From: Apilactobacillus kunkeei
GTDB lineage: Bacteria > Bacillota > Bacilli > Lactobacillales > Lactobacillaceae
Assembly (NCBI RefSeq): GCF_001308195.1
Contig: NZ_JXDF01000025.1
Span: forward strand, 1-62,970
DNA: 62,970 bases
Direction: 5' to 3'
Of this stretch, positions 35,236 to 44,133 are shown in pieces. Under the pieces are notes generated by a model. That model was not told where the DNA came from. It saw nothing but the letters and a program-made list of their open reading frames with translations, and searched no databases. The translations under genes and the position numbers were made by a program. The first letter of the stretch is position 1, and the number at the start of each line of letters is the position of its first letter.

Positions 35236-36210
35236 TTAATACCTTAAAATAATAGTTCCTGTGGTTAGGCCACCACCGAAACCAGAAAGGGCGATAATAT
35301 CTCCCTTAGCTATTAAACCATTTTCCATCATTTCTGACAACAAAATAGGTTCACTAGCTGCAGAGGTGTTCCCATAAAGATTAATATTGATAGGGAATTT
35401 GTCCTTACTAACGCCTAATTTACGGGCTACTGATTTAATAATTCGAGCGTTAGCTTGATGTAACACAAAGTGATTTATGTCACTTAACTCAATCCCAGCT
35501 TTTTCTGCTGCTTCTTTAATTGATAATGGAACATTCTTGGTTGCGAAGTTAAATACTTCTCTACCATCCATATGCAAATAACGATCTGTGTCGTCATCAT
35601 CTCGTGGTCCAAATGTTTCATTTCCCAATATATGACCAGCAAGAAGAGCTTCTCTTCTATCTCCATAATTCTTCAAGTTACTGGATAATACTTCTCCATC
35701 ACCTTGGTTCGAAACTAGCATTCCACCAGCACCATCACCGAATAATACGGCGGTGGTTCTGTCTTCCCAGTTAATCAAGTTACTCATTTTTTCTGAACCA
35801 ATTACCATCCCTAAAGCATTAGGCTTTAGTTCAAATAATGAGTGCATCACATGAGTAGCGAAAACAAATCCAGAGCACGCAGCACTGATATCAAATGCAA
35901 CAGCATTCTTAGCACCAACAATACCTTGAACTGCAGAAGCAGTTGATGGCATATGGTAGTCTCCAGACATCGTAGCTACAATGATAAAATCAATATCATT
36001 CGCATCAACGTTTCCGTTCTTAAGTAATTGCGAAGCAACCTCAGCACTTAAAGAAGTGTTAGTTTCCTTAGTGGCGATTCTACGTTGCTTAATCCCGGTT
36101 CTTTTACTGATCCATTCATCAGAAGTATCCATGATTTTAGCTAAATCGTCATTGGTAACTATCTTTTCAGGAACAGCTTTAGCAGTAGCTAAAATTGAAA
36201 AACTGCTCAT
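35236..36210 (-). CDS. fabH: Beta-ketoacyl-ACP synthase III
   Basis: Starts chain synthesis by condensing an acyl-CoA (acetyl or branched) with malonyl-ACP. The catalytic triad is Cys in SAACSGFVFA, His in FVLHQANARI and Asn in NLYGNTSAAS. 324 residues. First gene of the main fab operon, with AGAGGAG before the ATG. No fabT (MarR) gene precedes it, unlike in streptococci and many other Lactobacillales. Confidence 0.95.
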   Translation of the reverse strand: MSSFSILATAKAVPEKIVTNDDLAKIMDTSDEWISKRTGIKQRRIATKETNTSLSAEVASQLLKNGNVDANDIDFIIVATMSGDYHMPSTASAVQGIVGAKNAVAFDISAACSGFVFATHVMHSLFELKPNALGMVIGSEKMSNLINWEDRTTAVLFGDGAGGMLVSNQGDGEVLSSNLKNYGDRREALLAGHILGNETFGPRDDDDTDRYLHMDGREVFNFATKNVPLSIKEAAEKAGIELSDINHFVLHQANARIIKSVARKLGVSKDKFPININLYGNTSAASEPILLSEMMENGLIAKGDIIALSGFGGGLTTGTIILRY

Positions 36211-36344
36211 GATATCTCCTCTAAACTGAATTTAGTTTACTTTCTCGATAGTATCTATAAAATACCACTCATTTATTTTTAATTAATTTCCCTTTTTTTT
36301 CAACTGATAAAAACTCATATCGACGTCTTGTCAATCGACAAACA

Positions 36345-36356
36345 TTGATATATCAA
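36345..36356. promoter_or_regulatory. Palindrome upstream of fabH
   Basis: TTGATATATCAA is a perfect 12-bp palindrome 135 bp before fabH. It partly resembles the FabT operator core (TTTGAT...ATCAAA) but is shorter. Clear promoter hexamers are not seen. It could be an operator for fatty acid control; this is uncertain. Confidence 0.35.
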
Positions 36357-36445
36357 CGGTTTAGCTATACTTTTTATCCATATTTTTAAAAGTTACGCAT
36401 TATATATTATGTAACTCATTAAATATTGGTGTTTCTTATAAAATT

Positions 36446-36475
36446 AAAAAGCCACCTATAATAGGTGGCTTTTTG
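36446..36475 (-). terminator. Terminator of the nitroreductase gene
   Basis: AAAAGCCACCTAT pairs with ATAGGTGGCTTTT. Confidence 0.93.
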
Positions 36476-36482
36476 TTTTTGA

Positions 36483-37139
36483 TTATTTGATTACTTTATA
36501 TACTTCATCCATTGGTTGGCGTTTCTTTGGAGTAATGTCTTGGTCACGGTAACCGAAACCAGCCATCACTGAAACACCCCATTCTTTAGGATCTAAGATA
36601 CCCTTTTGAGTTAAGATATCTTCAATCTTTGAACGGTTGAATCCTTCAATTGCACAACTATCGATATCTAATTCTGCAGCTGCAGTCATCATGTTAGCTA
36701 ATGCAATGTAAGTTTGTTTGCATGCCCAGTCAAATCGCTTTCTGTCATCAGTTAAATAAAATTGGGTCTTTTGGAAATCATCAAACTTCTTTGAGAATGG
36801 TGAGTCAGGTGCAAAATGGTGTCCACTAACATCTTCAGTAATGTGTTGAACATACTTACTTGTAGCAGTGATGCCCTTCTTAGCTAAAATGATTAAGAAG
36901 TGGCTAGCACCGTTTAGACTGTTTTGAGCACCCCATGCATCTTCATAGATGTCTTTTTTAACATCATCATTTTCAATTAAAAGGAACTTCCATGGTGAAA
37001 AACCAAAGGCACTAGGTGAAAGTCTACCAACTTCCATGATTGTATCCCAGTCTTTGTCAGAAATCTTCTTGTCAGCGTCGAACTTCTTTGTAGCGTAACG
37101 ACGGTGAGCAGTTTTAATAATTTCTTCGTTTTTATCCAT
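36483..37139 (-). CDS. NAD(P)H-dependent nitroreductase family protein
   Basis: FMN-dependent oxidoreductase (NfsB/YfkO type), 218 residues. AHRRYATKKFD holds the FMN-phosphate Arg residues, LSPSAFGFSPWKFLLIE is the family core, and EWGVSVMAGFGYRD lies near the C-terminus. It may reduce nitroaromatics or quinones; the physiological substrate is unknown. It lies alone between the fab promoter region and pgcA, transcribed away from pgcA. The ATG follows AAGAGGTAG. Confidence 0.9.
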   Translation of the reverse strand: MDKNEEIIKTAHRRYATKKFDADKKISDKDWDTIMEVGRLSPSAFGFSPWKFLLIENDDVKKDIYEDAWGAQNSLNGASHFLIILAKKGITATSKYVQHITEDVSGHHFAPDSPFSKKFDDFQKTQFYLTDDRKRFDWACKQTYIALANMMTAAAELDIDSCAIEGFNRSKIEDILTQKGILDPKEWGVSVMAGFGYRDQDITPKKRQPMDEVYKVIK

Positions 37140-37233
37140 TATTATCTACCTCTTTTACGTATATAGTAGATGTAACTTAACATAAAGATTTATTTAAGTT
37201 CAACAATATACACTTAACAGAAGCGTAATAGAA

Positions 37234-37262
37234 TTGACGCGCTATGCTGATTTAACTATACT
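37234..37262 (+). promoter_or_regulatory. Promoter of pgcA
   Basis: TTGACG (37234-37239) and TATACT (37257-37262) are exactly 17 bp apart; the start would be about 30 nt before the ATG. Confidence 0.8.
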
Positions 37263-37300
37263 TAGAATGTAATTTAAATAAGTTTATTGGAGACTTTATT

Positions 37301-39034
37301 ATGAACGCACAAGACTTATATCAAAAATGGGTTGCTCAACCCAACCTAAATGAATCCGTAAAACATGACCTAGCAAAAATCGCTAATAATAATGAAGAAA
37401 TTAACGATGCTTTTGGTACTAACATGTCATTTGGTACTGCCGGTATGCGTGGCTTAATTGGTGCTGGTATCAACAGAATGAATATCTACACCGTTAGACA
37501 AGCTACCGAGGGTCTAGCATCTTACATGGATACTTTAGATGAAGAATCAAAAAAACGTGGTGTTGCCATTAGTTTTGATTCAAGATATCACTCAAAAGAA
37601 TTCGCATACGAAACAGCTCGAGTATTAGGCCAACACAACATCAAATCATACGTGTTTGATGACATCCGCCCTACTCCTGAATTATCATTTGCAATTAGAC
37701 ACCTACATACTTTTGCCGGTGTTATGATTACTGCAAGTCATAATCCAATGCAATACAATGGATACAAAATCTACGGCCAAGACGGTGGTCAAATGCCTCC
37801 AAAGGCTTCTGACATGATTACCGACTACGTTAGAAAAGCCGATGATGTATTTGCAATCGACGTTGCTGACGTAAAAGACTTAAGAGATAAAGGACTTCTA
37901 TCAGTCGTTGGTGAAGACGTTGATGATGCATATCTAGCAAACGTCAAGACAGTTAACGTTAACCACGACCTAATTAAAGAAGTTGGTAAGGAACTAAAAT
38001 TTGTTTACACCCCTCTTCACGGTACAGGTAAGATCATCTGCCGTCGTGCCTTAGATAATGTTGGTTTTAAAAACTACTCATTAGTTAAGGAACAAGCAAT
38101 TGCTGATCCAGAATTTCCAACTGTGGACTTCCCTAATCCAGAATTCCCAGAAGCATTTAACTACGCTATCAAGTTAGGTAACGAAGAAAACGCAGACGTT
38201 TTAATCGCAACCGACCCTGATGCTGACCGTTTGGGTGCTGCCGTAAGACAACCAGATGGTTCATACGAATTAATGACTGGTAATCAAATCGCATCAGTAC
38301 TATTGGACTACATCCTAACCGCTAAGAAGAACGCTAACGAACTACCAACTGATGGAACAGTTGTTAAATCAATTGTTTCCACTGAACTAGCTACTAAGAT
38401 TGCTAACAACTATGGTGTTGAAATGCAAAACGTTCTTACTGGATTCAAGTACATCGCTGAAAAGATTAAGGACTTCGAAGAAAACAAGGATCACACATTC
38501 CTATTCGGTTTTGAAGAAAGCTTTGGTTACCTAATCAAGCCTTTCGTTCGTGATAAGGATGCTATCCAATCAACTGTATTACTTGCAGAAGTTGCTGCTT
38601 ATTACAAGCAAAAGGGCCAAACTTTATACGACGGTCTACAATCAATCTACAAGAAATACGGTTATCATGAAGAAAAGACCATCTCAAAGACCTTTAGCGG
38701 TATTGAAGGAAAAGAAAAGATGGCTAACATCATGAACGAACTACGTTCAAACCCATTAAACGAATTCAACAATCAAAAAGTCGAATCACTTGAAGACTTC
38801 CAAACATCTATCAAGACCAATGCTGATGGTTCTACTGAAACAATCGAACTACCAGAAGCTAATGTATTAAAATACTGGCTTGATGATGGCACATGGTTTG
38901 CTATCCGTCCTTCAGGAACAGAACCAAAGATTAAGTTCTACTTAGGAACTGTTGATGATTCTGCTGAAGCTGTTAACAACAAACTAAAGACATATGAAGA
39001 TGCAGTTGATCAATTGATTGAACAACTAGTCTAA
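37301..39034 (+). CDS. pgcA: Phospho-sugar mutase (alpha-phosphoglucomutase)
   Basis: Interconverts glucose 1-phosphate and glucose 6-phosphate. Four-domain alpha-D-phosphohexomutase: the phosphoserine S146 is in ITASHNPMQYNGYK, the Mg loop in ATDPDADRLG, the sugar loop in GFEESFGY and the phosphate-binding loop in IRPSGTEPKIKFY. 577 residues, typical of the Firmicutes PgcA group. It links central metabolism to UDP-glucose, used by GalE and for wall glycolipids. Confidence 0.95.
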   Translation: MNAQDLYQKWVAQPNLNESVKHDLAKIANNNEEINDAFGTNMSFGTAGMRGLIGAGINRMNIYTVRQATEGLASYMDTLDEESKKRGVAISFDSRYHSKEFAYETARVLGQHNIKSYVFDDIRPTPELSFAIRHLHTFAGVMITASHNPMQYNGYKIYGQDGGQMPPKASDMITDYVRKADDVFAIDVADVKDLRDKGLLSVVGEDVDDAYLANVKTVNVNHDLIKEVGKELKFVYTPLHGTGKIICRRALDNVGFKNYSLVKEQAIADPEFPTVDFPNPEFPEAFNYAIKLGNEENADVLIATDPDADRLGAAVRQPDGSYELMTGNQIASVLLDYILTAKKNANELPTDGTVVKSIVSTELATKIANNYGVEMQNVLTGFKYIAEKIKDFEENKDHTFLFGFEESFGYLIKPFVRDKDAIQSTVLLAEVAAYYKQKGQTLYDGLQSIYKKYGYHEEKTISKTFSGIEGKEKMANIMNELRSNPLNEFNNQKVESLEDFQTSIKTNADGSTETIELPEANVLKYWLDDGTWFAIRPSGTEPKIKFYLGTVDDSAEAVNNKLKTYEDAVDQLIEQLV

Positions 39035-39036
39035 TC

Positions 39037-39076
39037 AAAAGCGTTATTAACATGATGTTAATAATGCTTTTTTTGT
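39037..39076 (+). terminator. Terminator of pgcA
   Basis: AAGCGTTATTAACAT pairs with ATGTTAATAATGCTT and is followed by T7. Confidence 0.9.
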
Positions 39077-39124
39077 GTTTCGTGATAGAATGTTAGTATA
39101 AATTCAAGTTGAAAGGACATTTCC

Positions 39125-39922
39125 ATGAGAAAGCAAACATTCTCTGTTGAAATTGAGGCCAATCCCGGCGATTTGCGACAAATGAAGCATTACTTGCATA
39201 AATGGAAACCTGATTTTGTTTCAATTAGCAATCTTAGTCGCTATTCATACGAAGAAATGGTCCAATGTGCCAGATACATTCAGACGGATTTACACATCCC
39301 CGTTGTCATCCACCTAACTGGATTAACACATACAAAAGAAGAAGTAAAAAAGGCTTTTAATCAGTTAATGGACTTAAATATCCGTAACTTTTTATTAGTT
39401 CGTGGGAACATCCATCATAATATGCATATCGAAGATGACTTTAACTACGCTAGCGATTTGATTAAATATGTGAATCAACTAGATACGGATTCAAAAATCA
39501 ATGTCGTTGCCGGTTGTTATCCTGATATTCACGTACTCGCTGACTCACTTACAGAAGACATCGAGTATTTAAAACAAAAGGTGAATTCTGGAGTCGATAG
39601 CCTAATATCATTAATGTGTTTCGATAACAAACGAATCTATAAGTTTCTAGATAAGTCTCGTGAATTCGGCATCAATGTGCCAATCCGTATTGGTATCATG
39701 CCAATCACCGATCCGTTTAAAAAAGATTACCTAGCGCATAATGATGTTAAGATGCCCGAATTCTCTAAAGAAGAGGACAATCTACTCGAGGATGGAATTG
39801 ATTATGCCGTTAATCAAATCAACGATTTGTACGAACACAACGTTAACGGTATTCACCTATATACTCACAATGATTGGATGGTATCCGATCGAGTATTTGA
39901 AAACATCAAGCAAAACCTATAA
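39125..39922 (+). CDS. Methylenetetrahydrofolate reductase-like protein
   Basis: TIM-barrel flavoprotein of the MetF family (5,10-methylene-THF to 5-methyl-THF). VVIHLTGLTHTKEEV, IRNFLLVRGN, VVAGCYPDIHVLADS, LKQKVNSGVDSLI and IRIGIMPITD match the ordered MetF motifs. The N-terminal FSVEIEANPGD replaces the usual FEFFPP, and at 265 residues it is a little short. No methionine synthase is nearby. It shares a transcript with a DUF2075 ATPase, which is an unusual partner. Confidence 0.83.
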   Translation: MRKQTFSVEIEANPGDLRQMKHYLHKWKPDFVSISNLSRYSYEEMVQCARYIQTDLHIPVVIHLTGLTHTKEEVKKAFNQLMDLNIRNFLLVRGNIHHNMHIEDDFNYASDLIKYVNQLDTDSKINVVAGCYPDIHVLADSLTEDIEYLKQKVNSGVDSLISLMCFDNKRIYKFLDKSREFGINVPIRIGIMPITDPFKKDYLAHNDVKMPEFSKEEDNLLEDGIDYAVNQINDLYEHNVNGIHLYTHNDWMVSDRVFENIKQNL

Positions 39923-39936
39923 AGGAGCATCATCCA

Positions 39937-41148
39937 ATGGACAACAGTAATGCTGCTGACAATAAGCTTGCACCAACCAAGCAACTTACTGACGAACAAT
40001 CTCGCCTAGTCGAACAAATCAAACAGTTTGCAATCAATCACTTAAATGATGACACCCACGCTGTCTTCACCATTTACGGTGATGCCGGAACTGGTAAGTC
40101 CGTCATTTTAAGTAAGTTATTCTACGACATCCAACAAATGGCGCATGAAAAAAGCAGTCCGTTATATCAAACTAGTAACTATTTCTTGGTTAACCATCCC
40201 GAAATCCTAAAGGTTTACAAGAAGATGGCCGGAAGTCAGGATAATGTCTTAAAGAAGAACTTTAATCGTCCTACTTCCTTTATTAACCAAAACGACAAAA
40301 ACCATCAAAATGTGGATATCACAATTATCGATGAAGCCCACCTATTATTATCACGTGGGGATCACTACAATAATTTCTATTACGATAATCAACTATCTGA
40401 AATCATTAAGCGTTCTCAAATCACCATCTTGGTATTTGACCACCGCCAAGTTCTTAGAACTAAATCGTTTTGGAACTTAGACAGATTGCACCACATAATT
40501 GATCCATACACCAATGGTGAATATCACCTAACTCATCAATTCAGAATGACCGCCAGTGACTCGTTGGTCAAATGGATTAATACCTTTACTGATGGTAAAC
40601 TCACCCCGCTTCCTGCTGACGCTAAGAAAGATTACGATTTTCGTATCTTTGATAACGCTGAGGAAATGCGGAAGGCCATCTTTGCTAGAAACCAAGAAGT
40701 CGGCCTTTCTCGAATCGTTTCTACTTCTGGATACCCATCAACACTTGATGGTGGCAAACACTATGTCACTGAACCAGACTTCAAGATGCCATGGGATCAA
40801 TACAACTACACACAAACCCCATGGGCAGAAATTCCAGAAACCGTAAACGAAGTCGGTTCCATGTTTACCTGCCAGGGATTTGACTTGAACTACGTTGGAG
40901 TCATCTTAGGACCACCAATCTATCTAGATGGTGATGACGTCCACGTTGAAATGAGTAAGTTCACTGATGTGGAATCACTCAAGAAACGTAAGGACATGGA
41001 TGATCCAGTCGAGTTTGAAAAGATTAAGGAACAATTGGTATTGAACTCAGCCAACGTCTTACTAAAACGTGGTGTGAAAGGTTTATACATCTTTGTTCAT
41101 AACCAAGAACTACGCAAACGTCTCTTAGACGACTACAAGAAGTTATAA
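39937..41148 (+). CDS. DUF2075-domain ATPase (superfamily 1 helicase-like)
   Basis: P-loop ATPase of 403 residues. Walker A is GDAGTGKSVIL at about residue 50, Walker B is ITIIDEAHLLLS, and the helicase-like motifs LTHQFRM and VNEVGSMFTCQGFDLNYVGVI (read as parts) are typical of DUF2075/Schlafen-type ATPases. AAGGAG precedes the ATG, and it follows the MetF-like gene by 14 nt. A nucleic acid role is likely from the family, but the substrate is unknown. Confidence 0.88.
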   Translation: MDNSNAADNKLAPTKQLTDEQSRLVEQIKQFAINHLNDDTHAVFTIYGDAGTGKSVILSKLFYDIQQMAHEKSSPLYQTSNYFLVNHPEILKVYKKMAGSQDNVLKKNFNRPTSFINQNDKNHQNVDITIIDEAHLLLSRGDHYNNFYYDNQLSEIIKRSQITILVFDHRQVLRTKSFWNLDRLHHIIDPYTNGEYHLTHQFRMTASDSLVKWINTFTDGKLTPLPADAKKDYDFRIFDNAEEMRKAIFARNQEVGLSRIVSTSGYPSTLDGGKHYVTEPDFKMPWDQYNYTQTPWAEIPETVNEVGSMFTCQGFDLNYVGVILGPPIYLDGDDVHVEMSKFTDVESLKKRKDMDDPVEFEKIKEQLVLNSANVLLKRGVKGLYIFVHNQELRKRLLDDYKKL

Positions 41149-41151
41149 AAA

Positions 41152-41187
41152 ATGTCACTCAGATAATCATTTCTGGGTGGCTTTTTT
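41152..41187 (+). terminator. Terminator after the DUF2075 gene
   Basis: GTCACTCAGA pairs with TCTGGGTGGC using wobbles and is followed by T6. Confidence 0.8.
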
Positions 41188-41235
41188 GCATAAACTGATA
41201 TAATTGTTTCAATTAAGTTTTTTGGAGGGGAAAAT

Positions 41236-43041
41236 ATGAAATACTCGCTTAACTGGGATTTAGATTCAATCTTTGCCGGGGGATTACATGGTAAGGAATT
41301 AACGGATAAACTAGCTGTCATCGGCGAATCCATCGAAACATTTCGCCAAGCCATTAACGACTACGAATTCGACGATGATGACGCGCAATTCTCTAGATTT
41401 TCAGAACTAACGGACTTCTTACAAAAAATTCAGGCCGGAATTATTCAAACTTCAATGTACATAAACGGTAAACATTCCGACGATGTAAACAATGAGGAAG
41501 TTCCACCAATGATTGATAAGGTTCAATCACTAGATGTTAAAGCCGCCCAAATCGCCCAACTACTTCAAAAGAAGTTAGCCGATTTATCAGATGATCGTTT
41601 CAATGAACTAATCAAACAACCTGGTCTAGACACCATTGCCTTTTCTTTGCAGGAAAACAGACATTTTGGAAAAGAACTACTGGATGACACCCAAGAAACC
41701 ATCATTTCAGAAATGAACCTAGAAGGTTTAAGCTCATGGTCCAACCATTACAGCACACTAATTGCCGGCGTTAACGTCGACTTTAGAGACGAAGACGGTA
41801 ACCCTAAGACCCTATCAGCTGGACAAGCCGATAACGAAATCTTGGGTAACTCAGATGCCAAATATCGCCAAGACCTAATGCCTAAATGGGAAGCTGCCTT
41901 TGAAGAAAAACAAAACCTATTTGCGGACACATTAAACCACCTATCTGGTAGTCGTCTTCTAGACTACAAGTTCCATGGTACTGACGATTTCTTGAAGTAC
42001 CCTTTGGAACTTAACCGCATGTCAAAGCAAACCCTTGATACAATGTGGAAGGTCGTTGACGACAACAAGGACGTCTTAATTAAGTTCTTAAATCGCAAGG
42101 CCCAATTAATCGGCAAGGATAAGATTGGCTGGGAAGACGTCGCTGCCCCAATCAACATTGGAAACGAAAAATCAAAGACATTCACATACGATGAAGCTGC
42201 CGAATTCATCATCAAACAATTCAACAGTTTCTCACCTAAGATGGCTAAACTAGCTCAAAAGGCGTTTGACAACAGATGGATTGAAGCAGAAAACCGTCCA
42301 GGAAAAGAACCGGGTGGATACATGCAAGACCTACCGGAAACTGGCGAAGCTCGTATCTTTTTAACCTTCACCGGTTCACCAAACGATGCATCAACCATCG
42401 CCCACGAACTAGGACATGCCTTCCATAGTAGTGTGATGAATGATCTACCATACTTCCGCCAAGACTACGCAATGAACGTTGCTGAAACCGCATCAACATT
42501 CGGTGAACTAATCGTTTCTGACGCCAACGTTAAGGAAGCAAAAACTGATGAGGAAAAAATTAGCCTACTAAACGCCAAGATGGATAACCCGGTAGCAATG
42601 TTTTTAAACATCCGTGCTCGTTTCCTATTTGAAACTCGTTTCTACGAAAGAAGACAAGCAGGAGTTCTAACCGCTAACGAAATTAACGACTTAATGGTCC
42701 AAGCTCAAAAGGATGCCTACGGTGAATCACTATCTACCTACTCACCTCACTTCTGGGCAAGTAAGATGCATTTCTACATCGACGACATTCCTTTCTACAA
42801 CTTTCCATACACATTTGGTTACCTATTCAGTCTAGGAATTTACGCTAAGGCGCAAGCTACCGATGACTTCGAAGATCAATACATCTCATTACTAAGAGAT
42901 ACTGCTAACATGACTACCGAAGATTTAGCAAGCAAACACCTAGGTGTTGAATTGACCAAACCAGACTTCTGGGAAGCCGGAGTTCAACTAATCGAAAAAG
43001 ACGTTGATGAATTCATCAAACTAACAGAAAAATATGTATAA
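41236..43041 (+). CDS. pepF: Oligoendopeptidase F, M3B family metallopeptidase
   Basis: Cytosolic zinc endopeptidase that cuts oligopeptides, for example those imported from milk or plant protein. The zinc site is H390-E-x-x-H394 in TIAHELGHAFHS, with the third ligand Glu in NVAETASTFGE. 601 residues is the normal length. The ribosome site GGAGGGG is strong. The gene is monocistronic and ends in a strong bidirectional terminator. Confidence 0.95.
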   Translation: MKYSLNWDLDSIFAGGLHGKELTDKLAVIGESIETFRQAINDYEFDDDDAQFSRFSELTDFLQKIQAGIIQTSMYINGKHSDDVNNEEVPPMIDKVQSLDVKAAQIAQLLQKKLADLSDDRFNELIKQPGLDTIAFSLQENRHFGKELLDDTQETIISEMNLEGLSSWSNHYSTLIAGVNVDFRDEDGNPKTLSAGQADNEILGNSDAKYRQDLMPKWEAAFEEKQNLFADTLNHLSGSRLLDYKFHGTDDFLKYPLELNRMSKQTLDTMWKVVDDNKDVLIKFLNRKAQLIGKDKIGWEDVAAPINIGNEKSKTFTYDEAAEFIIKQFNSFSPKMAKLAQKAFDNRWIEAENRPGKEPGGYMQDLPETGEARIFLTFTGSPNDASTIAHELGHAFHSSVMNDLPYFRQDYAMNVAETASTFGELIVSDANVKEAKTDEEKISLLNAKMDNPVAMFLNIRARFLFETRFYERRQAGVLTANEINDLMVQAQKDAYGESLSTYSPHFWASKMHFYIDDIPFYNFPYTFGYLFSLGIYAKAQATDDFEDQYISLLRDTANMTTEDLASKHLGVELTKPDFWEAGVQLIEKDVDEFIKLTEKYV

Positions 43042-43077
43042 AAAAAGAAGCGCTCATATCGAGTGCTTCTTTTTTTG
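43041..43077. terminator. Bidirectional terminator
   Basis: AAAGAAGCGCTC pairs with GAGTGCTTCTTT, with A7/T7 flanks, between pepF and the converging C39-like gene. Confidence 0.93.
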
Positions 43078-43078
43078 A

Positions 43079-43960
43079 TTAACGAACTACAACGGCCATC
43101 TTACCTTCGTAGTTGTATAGACTCATGAATTGAGAAGTTGAAACCCAGAATACTGGATTACTCTTACCGGTCTTGAATTGGTATCTCCATGATGATGGAT
43201 CTGCCATCTTGAAGAATCCGTTCTTGTATCCAACAACAACTAAAGTGTGTCCAGTAGGTTTCTTCATACGGTATCCAGTGTATGCGATAACTGAGTTACC
43301 GTGTTTGATTTCATTGATGATTTGGTTCTTTGATGCACCACTGAAATTGTAAATTGTCTTTCTGTAAGTACGACCGTACTTAGCTAAAGCTCTTGGGAAG
43401 ATTGTCCAGTTTTGACTGGTGTTGTTCTTAGCGAATGGATTTCCTACGAAACCGTAGTTTTGATTGGTAGATCTTGGCATTCTATCTAAGAAGTACTTAA
43501 TTCCCTTGTTTAAACCAATGCTTCTAGTTGAAAGAGCCATCTTTAAGGCAGTCCCTTCACAACCGTTTGGTGCATCGAATGGGAAGTGTTGACTTGTATA
43601 TACGAAAGGAATTTCGTAGACACTAGTCTTGCTCAAGTCTCTTGAGCTAATCCATCCTTGGTTGATTCCTTGGTAACTAATCTTGTAGTAAACAGATTTT
43701 TTTAATTTAGCTACTTGAGTTAGTTGAACAAGTTGGTTTTGAAGATTGATTTTCTTCATCACCTTAACTCCTTCTTTGTAAGGAGAAACGTAAGTATCTA
43801 CGTTGTTTTTGTTAACGATTCTTGCATTATAGTTTCGCGCTGAACTAATGGTATAGTTCTGACTTTCTGCATTTGATGTATCAGAATGAGCTACGCCCAA
43901 TGCGACGATAACTACACCTAAAAACATTACCACACCAAGTGCAGATAACATTTTCTTCAT
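43079..43960 (-). CDS. Secreted GW-like/C39-family cysteine peptidase
   Basis: Exported protein of 293 residues. An N-terminal signal or anchor helix lies at residues 5-24. A GW/SH3-like wall-binding domain spans about 40-112 (YNARIVNKNNVDTYVSPYKEG to GWISSRDLS). A peptidase C39_2-like domain has C134 (PNGCEGTALKMAL), H238 (PTGHTLVVVGYK) and D254 (FKMADPSSW). The role is probably on the cell surface or wall. A perfect WalR-type box lies upstream at 44056-44072. The ribosome site is GGAGTGGAG. Confidence 0.87.
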   Translation of the reverse strand: MKKMLSALGVVMFLGVVIVALGVAHSDTSNAESQNYTISSARNYNARIVNKNNVDTYVSPYKEGVKVMKKINLQNQLVQLTQVAKLKKSVYYKISYQGINQGWISSRDLSKTSVYEIPFVYTSQHFPFDAPNGCEGTALKMALSTRSIGLNKGIKYFLDRMPRSTNQNYGFVGNPFAKNNTSQNWTIFPRALAKYGRTYRKTIYNFSGASKNQIINEIKHGNSVIAYTGYRMKKPTGHTLVVVGYKNGFFKMADPSSWRYQFKTGKSNPVFWVSTSQFMSLYNYEGKMAVVVR

Positions 43961-44055
43961 TATGTCTCCACTCCATCCATAAATTATTATTTATATTAAT
44001 AATATAATACAAACGAATTTCAAATTCTTAGAATAAACTATTCTGTAAATAAGTT

Positions 44056-44072
44056 TTAACATTTTGGTAACA
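44056..44072 (-). promoter_or_regulatory. WalR (VicR) box upstream of the C39-like gene
   Basis: On the minus strand it reads TGTTACCAAAATGTTAA, matching the WalR consensus TGTWAH-N5-TGTWAH at all specified positions. It lies about 95-110 bp before the start codon. Confidence 0.6.
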
Positions 44073-44088
44073 TTTTTGATATTTTATT

Positions 44089-44128
44089 AAAAAAAGACAT
44101 GATTAATAAAATAATCACGTCTTTTTTA
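44089..44128 (-). terminator. Terminator of the ABC-F gene
   Basis: AAAAAGACGTGATTA pairs with TAATCATGTCTTTTT with one mismatch. Confidence 0.88.
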
Positions 44129-44133
44129 CTATA

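Noticed and set aside
36391-36415. Imperfect palindrome GTTAC...GTAAC between nitroreductase and fabH
   Set aside because: Too many mismatches in the inner part and AT-rich; not distinguishable from chance.
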